Part shown: one piece after another, positions 37,799-46,209 of the stretch
Position numbering within the stretch: the stretch's first letter is position 1
How the letters are laid out: each line of letters starts with the position of its first letter
Source: Aliarcobacter vitoriensis
Lineage (GTDB): Bacteria; Campylobacterota; Campylobacteria; Campylobacterales; Arcobacteraceae
Assembly (NCBI RefSeq): GCF_003316695.1
Contig: NZ_PDKB01000003.1
Coordinates: forward strand, 1 to 64,000
Direction of reading: 5' to 3'
DNA: 64,000 nucleotides
Program-made: the position numbers and the translations under genes
The notes under the pieces: generated by a model
What the model saw: the letters and a program-made list of their open reading frames with translations, nothing else
Databases searched by the model: none
What the model was told of the DNA's origin: nothing

Positions 37799-38647
37799 CT
37801 AGTATTTACATCTCTTATTAAATTCTTCTTCTAACATTTCTAAAGAATAAGCTTCTTTAAACCCCTCACTTAAGAGTTTTGTAAGTAGTTCATCTCTTAT
37901 ATTATCATCTAAAAAAGGTCCATAGTATAGTTCTATGTGATTTTCATTGTCTCTGCATAATAAAATATTAGTATTAACATTTACAGCTTTGTCTAAGTAT
38001 TTTTTATTTAAATTGCCTTTAAGCTTTGCTACATTTATTAGTTTTATAAAATCCGACTTTTCGATAACTGATACTTCTTTTTGACTATTATCTATAATAA
38101 CAGATTTATTTTCTTCTTTTTCTTCTTTTTTTACAATAAGTTCATTTTGTTGTTTATGTTTTTCTTGTATATCTTGAGTAAGTTCATTTGTTTGTTCTTT
38201 GTTATTTACAATAGCTTCATATTTTTTTTCTTCTTCATCATCTTTATTGATTATAGAATTTTCATTTTTTACAGGTTCTTCAATTTTGTTTAATTCTTCA
38301 ATTTTTTGAATCTCCATATTTTTATTTGTCAAAAGTGCTAATTGTTCATTTAACTTTTCAGGTTCTAAATTGTTAAAATCAAATTTAAAGTCTTTTTGCT
38401 CAGGAGTTGCAATTGTTTCTATAGGAATATTTTCATTTGTATTTGGAATATTTTCAACAGTTTTTTTATCAGCAGAATCTTTAAATAAAAGAATAACAAC
38501 TAAAATAATTAAGAATAGAGATAAAACAGCTATAGATATAATTAAAACTTTTTTTATAAGAGCTGATTTACTTTTTTTTATTTGCTCATTGTTTTCAGTA
38601 TCTACATTCTCGGTACTATTTTCAGAAGTTGTATTAGTTGTTTCCAT
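37799..38647 (-). CDS. SPOR-like single-pass membrane protein downstream of flgG
   Basis: A 282-residue protein with a polar N terminus (1-28), one membrane helix (about 30-54, VLIISIAVLSLFLIILVVILLF), a long Glu/Lys/Asn-rich periplasmic linker (about 55-205), and a compact C-terminal domain resembling SPOR. The SPOR-like part runs through LLCRDNENHIELYYGPFLDDN and ends EEEFNKRCKY. SPOR domains bind denuded peptidoglycan at septa and poles. It overlaps the charged small gene upstream by 14 bases, which is itself downstream of flgG, so a flagellar or polar role is possible. No homologue is known to me by name. Confidence 0.65.
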   Translation of the reverse strand: METTNTTSENSTENVDTENNEQIKKSKSALIKKVLIISIAVLSLFLIILVVILLFKDSADKKTVENIPNTNENIPIETIATPEQKDFKFDFNNLEPEKLNEQLALLTNKNMEIQKIEELNKIEEPVKNENSIINKDDEEEKKYEAIVNNKEQTNELTQDIQEKHKQQNELIVKKEEKEENKSVIIDNSQKEVSVIEKSDFIKLINVAKLKGNLNKKYLDKAVNVNTNILLCRDNENHIELYYGPFLDDNIRDELLTKLLSEGFKEAYSLEMLEEEFNKRCKY

Positions 38648-39020
38648 CTTGTTGTTCTTTTAATCTCTTCTCTTTAATTTTTTCATAATATTTTTGCCTA
38701 TATTCTCTTAATTCTTCTTTTTTCTTTTCTCTGTATTCTCTATCATATTCTAGTCTTTTTTCTCTATTTTGCTCATAATACTCTTTTTTGAGTTCTTTAT
38801 AAGCATTTATCTTTGATTTAATAGATTCTTGACGACTATCCATATATATTTTTTGGTTTTTTGCAATTTCCTTAATTTTTGCAAAAAAATTCTCTTCTTT
38901 TAGCTCATCTTCATAGTCTATCTCTTTTTTGAGTTTACTTTTTAGATAATAAGCTTTCTTCTTTTGTTTATGTTTTGCAAAATTGCTTTCGCGTTTTTTT
39001 CTTAGTTCATCAAAATTCAT
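38634..39020 (-). CDS. Highly charged helical protein of unknown function
   Basis: A 128-residue protein dominated by Lys, Glu, Arg and Tyr (for example REKRLEYDREYREKKKEELR). It has no signal peptide or membrane segment and is predicted to be one long helix or coiled coil. I recognise no family. Reality is supported by its place in a compact minus-strand unit: 12 bases after flgG and overlapping the SPOR-like gene by 14 bases. Composition resembles export chaperones such as FliJ only in a general way. Confidence 0.6.
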   Translation of the reverse strand: MNFDELRKKRESNFAKHKQKKKAYYLKSKLKKEIDYEDELKEENFFAKIKEIAKNQKIYMDSRQESIKSKINAYKELKKEYYEQNREKRLEYDREYREKKKEELREYRQKYYEKIKEKRLKEQQDGNN

Positions 39021-39032
39021 AATAAATTAGAA

Positions 39033-39821
39033 TTAATTTTTCAACCTATTTACTACATCAAGCATATTATCAGCAGTCGTAATTGCTTTTGAATTTGCTT
39101 CGTATGCTCTTTGTGCTGTAATTAAATCAACCATTTCATTTACAAGTTTTACGTTTGAACTTTCGATCATTCTTTGTCTTAATCCACCAAATTGTGCTGT
39201 TGAAGGGTTTCCTTCAACAACAGCACCACTTGCTTCACTTTGCATAAATAAAGAGTCACCTAAAGGAGTTAACCCAGCAGGATTAATGAAATCTGCTAGA
39301 ACAATTTGTCCTAATTCTATTGTATCACCAGTTTGAGGATTTTTTGCTGATAAGAAACCATCATTTCCAACACTGAAATCTTTATATTCTTGTGGGATTA
39401 CAATTTCAGGTTCAAGTGGATATCCATTCCCATTTACTATAGTCCCTTCATCATTTAATTTAAAGTTACCATTTCTTGAGTAAGCTATTTCACCACTTGG
39501 TAGTGTAATTTGGAAAAAACCTTTCCCTGATATAGCTATGTCAAAATCATTACCTGTTGTCTTATAATCACCTTGGGTAAAATTTTTCTGAATGTTTGCT
39601 AGTCTTACTCCAAGTCCAGCATCAATTCCTGTAGGGTTCATTGTATCTTGAGTTGTCTGTCCTGCTGTATAATTTAAAGATTCATAAATTAAATCTTGGA
39701 ATTCAGCTCTATCTTGTTTAAATCCAGTTGTATTAACATTGGCAATATTGTTTGAAGTAACATCAATTTGATGTTGCATTGCATTCATACCAGTTGCTGC
39801 TGTATAAAGTCCTCTAATCAT
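39033..39821 (-). CDS. flgG: Flagellar distal rod protein
   Basis: A 262-residue axial protein of the distal rod. The N terminus MIRGLYTAATGMNAMQHQIDV and the rod signature SNNIANVNTTGFKQDRAEFQDL are typical. The C terminus VNEMVDLITAQRAYEANSKAITTADNML is the conserved polymerising helix. I set the start at ATG 39821, with a strong AAGGAG at the right distance; an in-frame ATG upstream (39842) adds seven atypical residues. It is transcribed away from the main flagellar run, leading a unit with the charged protein and the SPOR-like protein. Confidence 0.95.
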   Translation of the reverse strand: MIRGLYTAATGMNAMQHQIDVTSNNIANVNTTGFKQDRAEFQDLIYESLNYTAGQTTQDTMNPTGIDAGLGVRLANIQKNFTQGDYKTTGNDFDIAISGKGFFQITLPSGEIAYSRNGNFKLNDEGTIVNGNGYPLEPEIVIPQEYKDFSVGNDGFLSAKNPQTGDTIELGQIVLADFINPAGLTPLGDSLFMQSEASGAVVEGNPSTAQFGGLRQRMIESSNVKLVNEMVDLITAQRAYEANSKAITTADNMLDVVNRLKN

Positions 39822-39851
39822 AGAATTCTCCTTGATTATCAATTGTATTTA

Positions 39852-39857
39852 ATTATA
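39852..39857 (-). promoter_or_regulatory. Predicted -10 element of the flgG unit
   Basis: A TATAAT on the minus strand 30 bases before the flgG ATG. No sigma-54 (GG-N10-GC) or sigma-28 type motif is seen in the flgG-cheY gap. Confidence 0.4.
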
Positions 39858-39937
39858 TTTTAATAAGAATTAAACTTTGATAAAAGTCTCGAAATTTTAC
39901 AAAAATAATTTTAAGTAAATATTTAAAACAAATTTAA

Positions 39938-39943
39938 TATAAT
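39938..39943 (+). promoter_or_regulatory. Predicted -10 element of the cheY-led flagellar run
   Basis: TATAAT 40 bases before the cheY ATG, with an AGAGGGAAA ribosome site. It looks like a housekeeping sigma-70 element rather than a flagellar alternative-sigma promoter. Confidence 0.5.
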
Positions 39944-39983
39944 GCATATTTTATTGAAATAATTTAAACATAAAGAGGGAAAT

Positions 39984-40355
39984 ATGAGAATTCTAATAGT
40001 TGATGATAGCTCAACAATGAGAAGAATTATCGGGAATGTAGTTATGCAATTAGGATTTAATAAAGAGAGTTTTGATGAAGCTGAAGATGGATTAAAAGCT
40101 TGGAAGTTGTTGACTGAAGGGCATTATGATGTGATTTTGACAGACTGGAATATGCCAAATATGAATGGTTTAGAACTTGTTAAAAAAGTAAGAAGTGAAG
40201 GAACACATCAAAAAACTCCAATCATTATGATTACAACTGAGGGTGGAAAAAGTGAAGTAATTACTGCTTTAAAAGCAGGAGTTAATAACTATATAGTTAA
40301 GCCTTTTAATGCAGAAGTTTTAAAAGAAAAATTAGATGGTGTTCTGAAAAAATAA
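39984..40355 (+). CDS. cheY: Chemotaxis response regulator CheY
   Basis: A 123-residue single receiver domain. The acidic pair (VDDSSTMRRI), phospho-acceptor in VILTDWNMPNMNG (about residue 53), switch Thr in MITTEGG and the conserved Lys in YIVKPFNAEVL are all present. Phospho-CheY binds the flagellar switch to change rotation. It is followed 14 bases later by the CheZ-like phosphatase gene, so the signal and its eraser are made together. Confidence 0.95.
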   Translation: MRILIVDDSSTMRRIIGNVVMQLGFNKESFDEAEDGLKAWKLLTEGHYDVILTDWNMPNMNGLELVKKVRSEGTHQKTPIIMITTEGGKSEVITALKAGVNNYIVKPFNAEVLKEKLDGVLKK

Positions 40356-40369
40356 ATTAAGGGGTTATT

Positions 40370-41242
40370 ATGAGTATGAGTCAAGAAGATATCGAAGCCT
40401 TAATGAATGGTTTAGATATTCCAGCTGATGATAGTACAGATGTTTCTAAAGAAGAACCAAAAGACGATGAGAAAATAAATACAAAAGAGATAGAAGAACT
40501 ATTATCTCAAGTTGAGAATCAAGATAATGAAAGTATTCCTGTATCAAGTGAAAAAAAGATAAATGAGATAGAAACCCTTTTAAATGATATTGATGAAAAA
40601 TCTATTGATGAGCAAGTACAAGAAGTTACTAAAATTAAAAGTAATGAAGTAGAAGATGATAAAGTAAAAGATGAAATTGTTAAAGAGTGGTCATCTTCAA
40701 AAATAAATGAAGGTGTTTTCCCTTTTCCTGCAGAAAATGATACAAAAGTTGTTAGCCAGTTAAGCCAAGTTGCAAATGACTCTGAAGAGAAAGTATCTCA
40801 AATATTTGATGTATTAAGTTTGACTTTAGACAATAATGGTGACTTAAGAAAAAAGATAAAAGAGTATGAAGAATTTAGTCTTTCTCAAGAAAAACTTCTC
40901 AATTCATTAGCTAGTAAATTCCCAAATATAAATGTATTTCAACAACAATTAGGAAAAGTAAAAGAGTTTGAAAACTCTTTAAAAGGGTTACGTTCTATGT
41001 TAGACGATGAAGATATGCATATTTTTCAAGGTATGGAATTGATGCAATTCAATGATATAAATAGACAAAAAATTGAAAGAGTTATGTCTGTGATTAGAAA
41101 ATTATCTATTTACTTAAATAATCTTTTCGAAGAGGACAATCCAAAAGAAATACCTATGGCTAGACATATTCATGGTGATAGAGATACAGAGGATTTGGTT
41201 GGAGATGATTTAGATAAATTAATAGCAGAATTTAGTAATTAA
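40370..41242 (+). CDS. cheZ: CheZ-like CheY-P phosphatase with three FliM-like N-terminal peptides
   Basis: A 290-residue protein of the divergent Campylobacterota CheZ group (HP0170/Cj0700-like). The helical core (about 125-260) includes MQFNDINRQKIERVMSVI, where D229 and Q233 keep the D-x3-Q spacing of E. coli D143/Q147, the catalytic pair. The C terminus (274-290, VGDDLDKLIAEF) resembles CheZ's CheY-binding helix. Unusually, the acidic disordered N terminus repeats a FliM-type switch peptide: SQEDIEALM (4-12), TKEIEELL (38-45) and INEIETLL (64-71). It lies between cheY and flgF. The phosphatase assignment is strong by pattern; the peptide role is inferred. Confidence 0.78.
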   Translation: MSMSQEDIEALMNGLDIPADDSTDVSKEEPKDDEKINTKEIEELLSQVENQDNESIPVSSEKKINEIETLLNDIDEKSIDEQVQEVTKIKSNEVEDDKVKDEIVKEWSSSKINEGVFPFPAENDTKVVSQLSQVANDSEEKVSQIFDVLSLTLDNNGDLRKKIKEYEEFSLSQEKLLNSLASKFPNINVFQQQLGKVKEFENSLKGLRSMLDDEDMHIFQGMELMQFNDINRQKIERVMSVIRKLSIYLNNLFEEDNPKEIPMARHIHGDRDTEDLVGDDLDKLIAEFSN

Positions 41243-41253
41243 AGGAGATTAGT

Positions 41254-41973
41254 ATGAATCAAGGAGTTTATCCATTAGCTGCATCTATGATTAATCAAAT
41301 CAATAGATTAGATCAAATAAGTAATAATCTTGCAAATGTTGATACTCTAGGATTTAAACAAGAAGGAACAGCTGAAACATCATTTAATTGGTACTTACAA
41401 AGAATGCAAAATGAATACAAAACTCCTTTGGTTGAATCTGTTGTTACAAATACTATTCCTAAAATTGATACAAGATATATAAATCCACAAATGGGACCTG
41501 TGTTGATGACAGGTAATGAATTAGATTTTGCATTAAATGACAATGAAACTTTTTTTAAAATACAAAATCAAAATGGGGATATTGTATACACTAGAGATGG
41601 TGCTTTCAAAAATCTTGATGGATTTTTGGTTGATGGAAATGGAAATAATGTTTTAAATGCTGATAATGGAGCTATAGAAGTTGAAGAAGGTTTTGAGTTA
41701 CAAATTGGAGTTGTTCAAACACCTTTTACAAATCTTGAAAAAGTTGGAGATAATACATATAAAGCAATTAATGAAGAAGAAATTGTAAACTTTGAAATTA
41801 ATGATAATAGAATTTTAAGAGGATCTGTTGAGCAATCTAATGTTAATAGAGTTAGTACAATGGTTGAGTTAATAGATGCTCATAGAAGATTTGAACAATC
41901 TCAAAAAGCTATTAAAACTATAGATGAGTTAAATGCAGGATTGATAGAAAAAATCGGAGGTAATACTAGATAA
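41254..41973 (+). CDS. flgF: Flagellar proximal rod protein FlgF
   Basis: A 239-residue rod protein. It begins MNQGVYPLAASMINQINRLDQ, has the rod signature ISNNLANVDTLGFKQEG, a middle D1-like domain (NETFFKIQNQNGDIVYTRDGAF) and a C-terminal helix VSTMVELIDAHRRFEQSQKAI. It is shorter than FlgG and differs at both ends, favouring FlgF, though C. jejuni annotation names its equivalent FlgG2. AAAGGAG precedes the ATG. Its stop overlaps the flgB start by one base. Confidence 0.88.
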   Translation: MNQGVYPLAASMINQINRLDQISNNLANVDTLGFKQEGTAETSFNWYLQRMQNEYKTPLVESVVTNTIPKIDTRYINPQMGPVLMTGNELDFALNDNETFFKIQNQNGDIVYTRDGAFKNLDGFLVDGNGNNVLNADNGAIEVEEGFELQIGVVQTPFTNLEKVGDNTYKAINEEEIVNFEINDNRILRGSVEQSNVNRVSTMVELIDAHRRFEQSQKAIKTIDELNAGLIEKIGGNTR

Positions 41974-42368
41974 TGCAAGCAAGCGAAGTATCGAATAAAC
42001 TTTTTGAACAGTTAAATTTTAGAGGCGAGAGACAAAAAGTAATATCTAGTAATATTGCAAATGTAAATACACCAAAATATAAAACAAAAGATTTAATATT
42101 TGATGAAGAGTTAAAAGAACAAAATATTTTAAGTTTAAAAAGAACAACATCAAATCATATGTATAATATTGACTATAAAGGATTGAGTAATCCAAGATTG
42201 GTTCAAGTTCCAAATTTAGTTGAGCAAAATGATGGAAATAATGTAAATTTAGATAGTCAAATGAGTGAGCAATCAAAAAATAAAATTATTTTTGATGCTA
42301 TACAATCTTCAATAAAAAGAGATTCAAGATTATTCAGATCTGTTATTGATGCTTCTGGTAAAAGTTAA
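41973..42368 (+). CDS. flgB: Flagellar proximal rod protein FlgB
   Basis: A 131-residue rod protein connecting to the MS-ring and FliE. The motif VISSNIANVNTPKYKTKDLIFDEEL (about residues 25-50) is the family signature, and the C-terminal helix is KNKIIFDAIQSSIKRDSRLFRSVID. flgC and fliE, its usual partners, are 16 kb downstream in the same direction, so the classic flgBC-fliE cluster is split here. Confidence 0.92.
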   Translation: MQASEVSNKLFEQLNFRGERQKVISSNIANVNTPKYKTKDLIFDEELKEQNILSLKRTTSNHMYNIDYKGLSNPRLVQVPNLVEQNDGNNVNLDSQMSEQSKNKIIFDAIQSSIKRDSRLFRSVIDASGKS

Positions 42369-42380
42369 TTAAGGGTTTAG

Positions 42381-44096
42381 ATGGAACAACTTTTAAAGTT
42401 TATAAATAATCTAAATAAAGCACAAAGAATTGCAATTGTAGGTGGGTTTGCAGTATTAGTACTTTTAATAGCAGGCTTCTTGATATATAGTAGTGTTAAA
42501 GCTGAAGATAAAAAATTGAGTTATACGATTGCTTCAAATCTTACACAAGCTGATGTTATGAGAGCAACAGAAGAACTTGAAAATGCTGGAATACAATTTG
42601 TAGTAACAGGAAGTGGAAATAATCTTACTTTAAAAACTTCAAAAGAGTTTATAAATATTGCTAAAATAAAACTTGTGACTAGTGAAGCTTCTACAAATAA
42701 ACATGTTGGTTGGGAGATATTTGAAAAATCATCTTTAGGTACAACGAATTTTGAAAATAAAGTTAAGTATTTAAGAGCATTAGAAGGAGAGCTTAGCAAA
42801 ACATTAGAATCATTATCTGGAGTTTTGAAAGCTAGTGTGAAAATTGCTATTCCAAAAGAAACAATTTTTACTGAAAAGAGAAGTGATACAACAGCATCGG
42901 CTGTTATTACTTTAAAACAAGGTATTTTCCTAACTCAAAAGCAAGTTGATGGTATAAAAAACTTTATTTCATCAGCTGTCCCTGATTTGAAAATTGAAAA
43001 TATACAATTAATAGATCAAGATGGAAATCTTTTAGAAGTATCAGCTGATGAGATGAATACTCAAAAATCAACTATCCAAACAAAATTTAAGGATAAAGTT
43101 GAAGAAGATTATGAACAAAAAATTATAAGTTTATTGGAACCTGTTGTTGGTGTTGGAAGGGTTGTTGCTAAAGTAAATGTAACTTTAGATTTTGTTAGAA
43201 AAGATATAGAAGAGGAGATTTATAGCCCAGAAGGAAGTATAAGATCTCAACAAGTTATAGAAAATACTAACAATGCACAAGGATTACCTGTAGATGTTGG
43301 TGGAGTAGCAGGAGTGGATAATAATATACAACCGCCACAATTGGCAGTTGATAATAATAAATTATTACAAAATAGTGAAAGTTCAAATACGGTTACTAAC
43401 TATGAAATATCAAGAAAGTTGATATCTCAAAGAGATGGAAATTTTACAAATATTAGAAGAATTACAGCTTCTGTTACATTTGATTCAAGTGTTTTACAAG
43501 ATCATCCTGATAGAGCAGGTTTTTTAGCTTCTTTAGAATCTCTAGCTTCTGATGCAATAGGTTATGATAAAGCAAGAGGAGATACAATCACTGTTAGAGA
43601 TTTTAAATTTGTTGGCATTAAAAATTATAATGAGAATGGTGAATTACTTGATGAAAATGGTAATGTAATAAGCTCAAATAGTAGTTATTTAGGAGCTATG
43701 AGTGTTAAATCTATCCTTGAAGAGTATAAAGATTATATTCAATACTTAATCGTTGGATTACTTCTTTTTATTTTTTATAAAAAATTTATTGCAAGTAGTG
43801 ATATGGTTATACTAGGGGAAGGTAAAAAACAAGAAATATTTGTTGATGATGAGGATTTAGTAAAAGATATGTTAGCTGGTCTTGATGATGAATTAGACCA
43901 AAATACTGCTCAGGGAAGATTAAAGTCAAAAGTTAAAAGTCAAATTTTAAATAATATTGATGGATTAGATGAAGAATCAGCTGCTAAATATGAAGTCTTT
44001 ATAGAAGAATTAGATAGAGAGATAAATAGTAATCCAGCTGATATTGCTAGAATGATAGAGTTGCTTTTAAGTGAAGGCAATGTTAATTTTAAATAA
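42381..44096 (+). CDS. fliF: Flagellar MS-ring protein
   Basis: A 571-residue ring-forming protein. TM1 is near residues 16-37, TM2 near 453-471 (YLIVGLLLFIFYKKF). The periplasmic ring-building motifs lie between, including LEGELSKTLESLSGVLKASVKIAIP and VVGVGRVVAKVNVTLDF. The cytoplasmic C-terminal tail, which docks FliG, ends IARMIELLLSEGNVNFK. It is followed nine bases later by fliG, the standard order. Confidence 0.95.
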   Translation: MEQLLKFINNLNKAQRIAIVGGFAVLVLLIAGFLIYSSVKAEDKKLSYTIASNLTQADVMRATEELENAGIQFVVTGSGNNLTLKTSKEFINIAKIKLVTSEASTNKHVGWEIFEKSSLGTTNFENKVKYLRALEGELSKTLESLSGVLKASVKIAIPKETIFTEKRSDTTASAVITLKQGIFLTQKQVDGIKNFISSAVPDLKIENIQLIDQDGNLLEVSADEMNTQKSTIQTKFKDKVEEDYEQKIISLLEPVVGVGRVVAKVNVTLDFVRKDIEEEIYSPEGSIRSQQVIENTNNAQGLPVDVGGVAGVDNNIQPPQLAVDNNKLLQNSESSNTVTNYEISRKLISQRDGNFTNIRRITASVTFDSSVLQDHPDRAGFLASLESLASDAIGYDKARGDTITVRDFKFVGIKNYNENGELLDENGNVISSNSSYLGAMSVKSILEEYKDYIQYLIVGLLLFIFYKKFIASSDMVILGEGKKQEIFVDDEDLVKDMLAGLDDELDQNTAQGRLKSKVKSQILNNIDGLDEESAAKYEVFIEELDREINSNPADIARMIELLLSEGNVNFK

Positions 44097-44105
44097 GGTT
44101 GATTT

Positions 44106-45116
44106 ATGGCAACAGATGCTTATAGTGATATTGATATATTAAAAGGTATGTCTATGATAGAAAAAGTCGCAAGATTTTTTGTATTAATAGGTGAAGATTC
44201 TACTGTTAAAATATTTCAATATCTTGATAAACAGTATGTTGAACAAATTTCAACGGCTATTACTCAAATTCAATCGATAAATAAAGATGTATCTTTAGCA
44301 ATATTAGAAGAATTTCACTTGTACACAAGAACTAAAGGATTTATTAGTTCAGGTGGATATGATTTTGCTAAAGAAATTTTATATAAATCTATAGGGCAAG
44401 AAGCTGCTGATGAAGTTTTAGAAAAACTTTCAAGAATGAAATTGGCAAATCAAGCTTTCTCATACTTGGATGGAGTTAATCCAAAACAATTAAGTGATTT
44501 TATAAAAGATGAATCTCCTCATACTATAGCTGTTATTTTAGCACATATGGATCCATCAAAATCGGCTGATGTTTTAATGGAATTAGATGAAGAAATAAGA
44601 GTAAAAGTTAGTATTCAAATAGCTACTATAAAAGATGTTTCTCCTGATGTTGTAAGAACAATTTCAGCTGTTTTAGAGAGAAAATTAGAGTCTTTATTAT
44701 CTTCTATTGTTGATGTTGGTGGAGTTAAAGTTGTTGCTGATATGCTCAACAAAATGGGACCAAAAGCTATTGATATCCTAAAAAATATAAATGGTATAGA
44801 TACGGCATTAGCTGCAAGAATTAAAGATAATATGTTTGTATTTGAAGATTTATTAAATTTAGATACAGAGTATATTATGAAAATCATTCAAGGTGTTGAA
44901 TCAGCAGATGTAGCTGTTGCTATGAAAAATGCAACAGATGAGCAAATTGAAAAGGTTACAAGTGCAATGTCTCAAAGGGTTAAAGAGAGATTTTTTGAAG
45001 AGAGTGAAATGCTTACAAAAGTTAAGATTAAGGATATTGAAGCTGCTCAAAGAAGAATGCTTGCTATTGCACAAAAGTTAATGGATGATGGAGTTATAGA
45101 AAGAGAGAATAATTAA
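44106..45116 (+). CDS. fliG: Flagellar motor switch protein FliG
   Basis: A 336-residue rotor protein. The N domain binds FliF, the middle domain contains the EHPQ-like region (here KDESPHTIAVILAHMDPSKSADVL, about residues 138-160), and the C domain carries the charged torque helix (TDEQIEKVTSAMSQRVKERFFEE). The normal length argues for an intact motor. Its last base is the first of fliH. Confidence 0.96.
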   Translation: MATDAYSDIDILKGMSMIEKVARFFVLIGEDSTVKIFQYLDKQYVEQISTAITQIQSINKDVSLAILEEFHLYTRTKGFISSGGYDFAKEILYKSIGQEAADEVLEKLSRMKLANQAFSYLDGVNPKQLSDFIKDESPHTIAVILAHMDPSKSADVLMELDEEIRVKVSIQIATIKDVSPDVVRTISAVLERKLESLLSSIVDVGGVKVVADMLNKMGPKAIDILKNINGIDTALAARIKDNMFVFEDLLNLDTEYIMKIIQGVESADVAVAMKNATDEQIEKVTSAMSQRVKERFFEESEMLTKVKIKDIEAAQRRMLAIAQKLMDDGVIERENN

Positions 45117-45862
45117 TGGCTGAAAATGTATATTCAAGTGCAAAAGTTGTAAAAGGCGATGGTGATATACAAAAATTTGAATTATCTAGTTTTAATAAAC
45201 GCAACTCAAAATTACATAAAGATGAAGCACAACATTTTGTAGAGCTAAAAATCGATGAAACTGAAGATAATCATATACAAAATTTTTCAGAGGAAAAAGA
45301 TGTTAAAAATGAGCCTGTTAATATTGTAGATAATACTCAAGTTTTAGAAAAAATAGAGCCGATATTTTTAGAGTTTGAAAAGCTTACACAAAAAATAGAA
45401 CAAATATCACAAAAAGTTACAATGATAGAGCAAGATGCTATAACAAAAGGTAAAGATTTGGATGAACAAGTTGTTAAGGCTATAAAAGATTTAAAGCAAT
45501 ATGCAACTTTTTTTGAACAGGCAACTTTTCAACTGGAGAGTAAACTTTTAAAAACATCAATTTCTATTGCACAAAAAATTATAAACATTGAAGTTGGTGA
45601 GAATTCTACAAAAATAGCTAAACAAACCATACAGCAACTATTATTAAAGCTTAAAAATGCTTCAAAAGTTAAAATTCATCTTAATCCAAAAGATTATCAT
45701 ATTTTAAAAAAAGATTTAGAGCTAGAACCATTTATTGAACTTTTTGAAGATGCAAATGTTGTGGCTGGTGGAGTTGTAATTGCTAGTGATTTAGGAAATT
45801 ATGATGGAAGTATTGAAACAAAAGTAGCTTCAATGCTTGAATCTTTAGATTTAGTAATATAA
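45116..45862 (+). CDS. fliH: Flagellar export regulator FliH
   Basis: A 248-residue regulator of the export ATPase FliI. A disordered acidic N terminus is followed by a coiled coil (about 80-160) and a C-terminal FliH/YscL domain with ETKVASMLESLDLVI at the end. The position directly after fliG is the usual one. fliI is not in the window, so the ATPase gene has moved elsewhere. Confidence 0.88.
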   Translation: MAENVYSSAKVVKGDGDIQKFELSSFNKRNSKLHKDEAQHFVELKIDETEDNHIQNFSEEKDVKNEPVNIVDNTQVLEKIEPIFLEFEKLTQKIEQISQKVTMIEQDAITKGKDLDEQVVKAIKDLKQYATFFEQATFQLESKLLKTSISIAQKIINIEVGENSTKIAKQTIQQLLLKLKNASKVKIHLNPKDYHILKKDLELEPFIELFEDANVVAGGVVIASDLGNYDGSIETKVASMLESLDLVI

Positions 45863-45911
45863 TATAGATTTTATGTTACAATATACTAAATAATATTAAA
45901 AAGTATTAAAT

Positions 45912-46199
45912 ATGGAAATTAGTGAAAGAGTTTATGATTTATTAGTTGATACAGAAATTGTAGTTGATGTTATGCTTGGTAGTACAAGTATATCTGTTGG
46001 TGAATTTTTGAAATTAACAGAAGGGGATATAATCTCTTTGCATAAACCAGCAGGTTCTGGTGGTGAAATTTATGTAAATTCAAGGATTATAGGAACTGGA
46101 GATATAATCGTAATTGATGAAAAACTAGCAGTTAGAGTACAAGATGCTATGGACTCAGATAATGTTGTTAGGTATTTCTTTGATGAAAATATGATATAA
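45912..46199 (+). CDS. fliN: Flagellar switch protein FliN (SpoA domain)
   Basis: A 95-residue protein consisting of a single SpoA (surface presentation of antigens) domain. LVDTEIVVDVMLGSTSISVGEFLKLTEGDIISL and VNSRIIGTGDIIVIDEKLAVRV match FliN. It would form the lower C-ring with FliM and FliG. A separate FliY with its own SpoA domain is encoded at 53689. A TACAAT at 45877-45882 could be an internal promoter. Confidence 0.88.
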   Translation: MEISERVYDLLVDTEIVVDVMLGSTSISVGEFLKLTEGDIISLHKPAGSGGEIYVNSRIIGTGDIIVIDEKLAVRVQDAMDSDNVVRYFFDENMI

Positions 46200-46209
46200 G
46201 GAGTTTAAA

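Noticed and set aside
38081-38293. Plus-strand open frame of very hydrophobic Phe/Ile-rich sequence
   Set aside because: It is the reverse complement of the Glu/Lys-rich linker of the SPOR-like protein and has no ribosome site.
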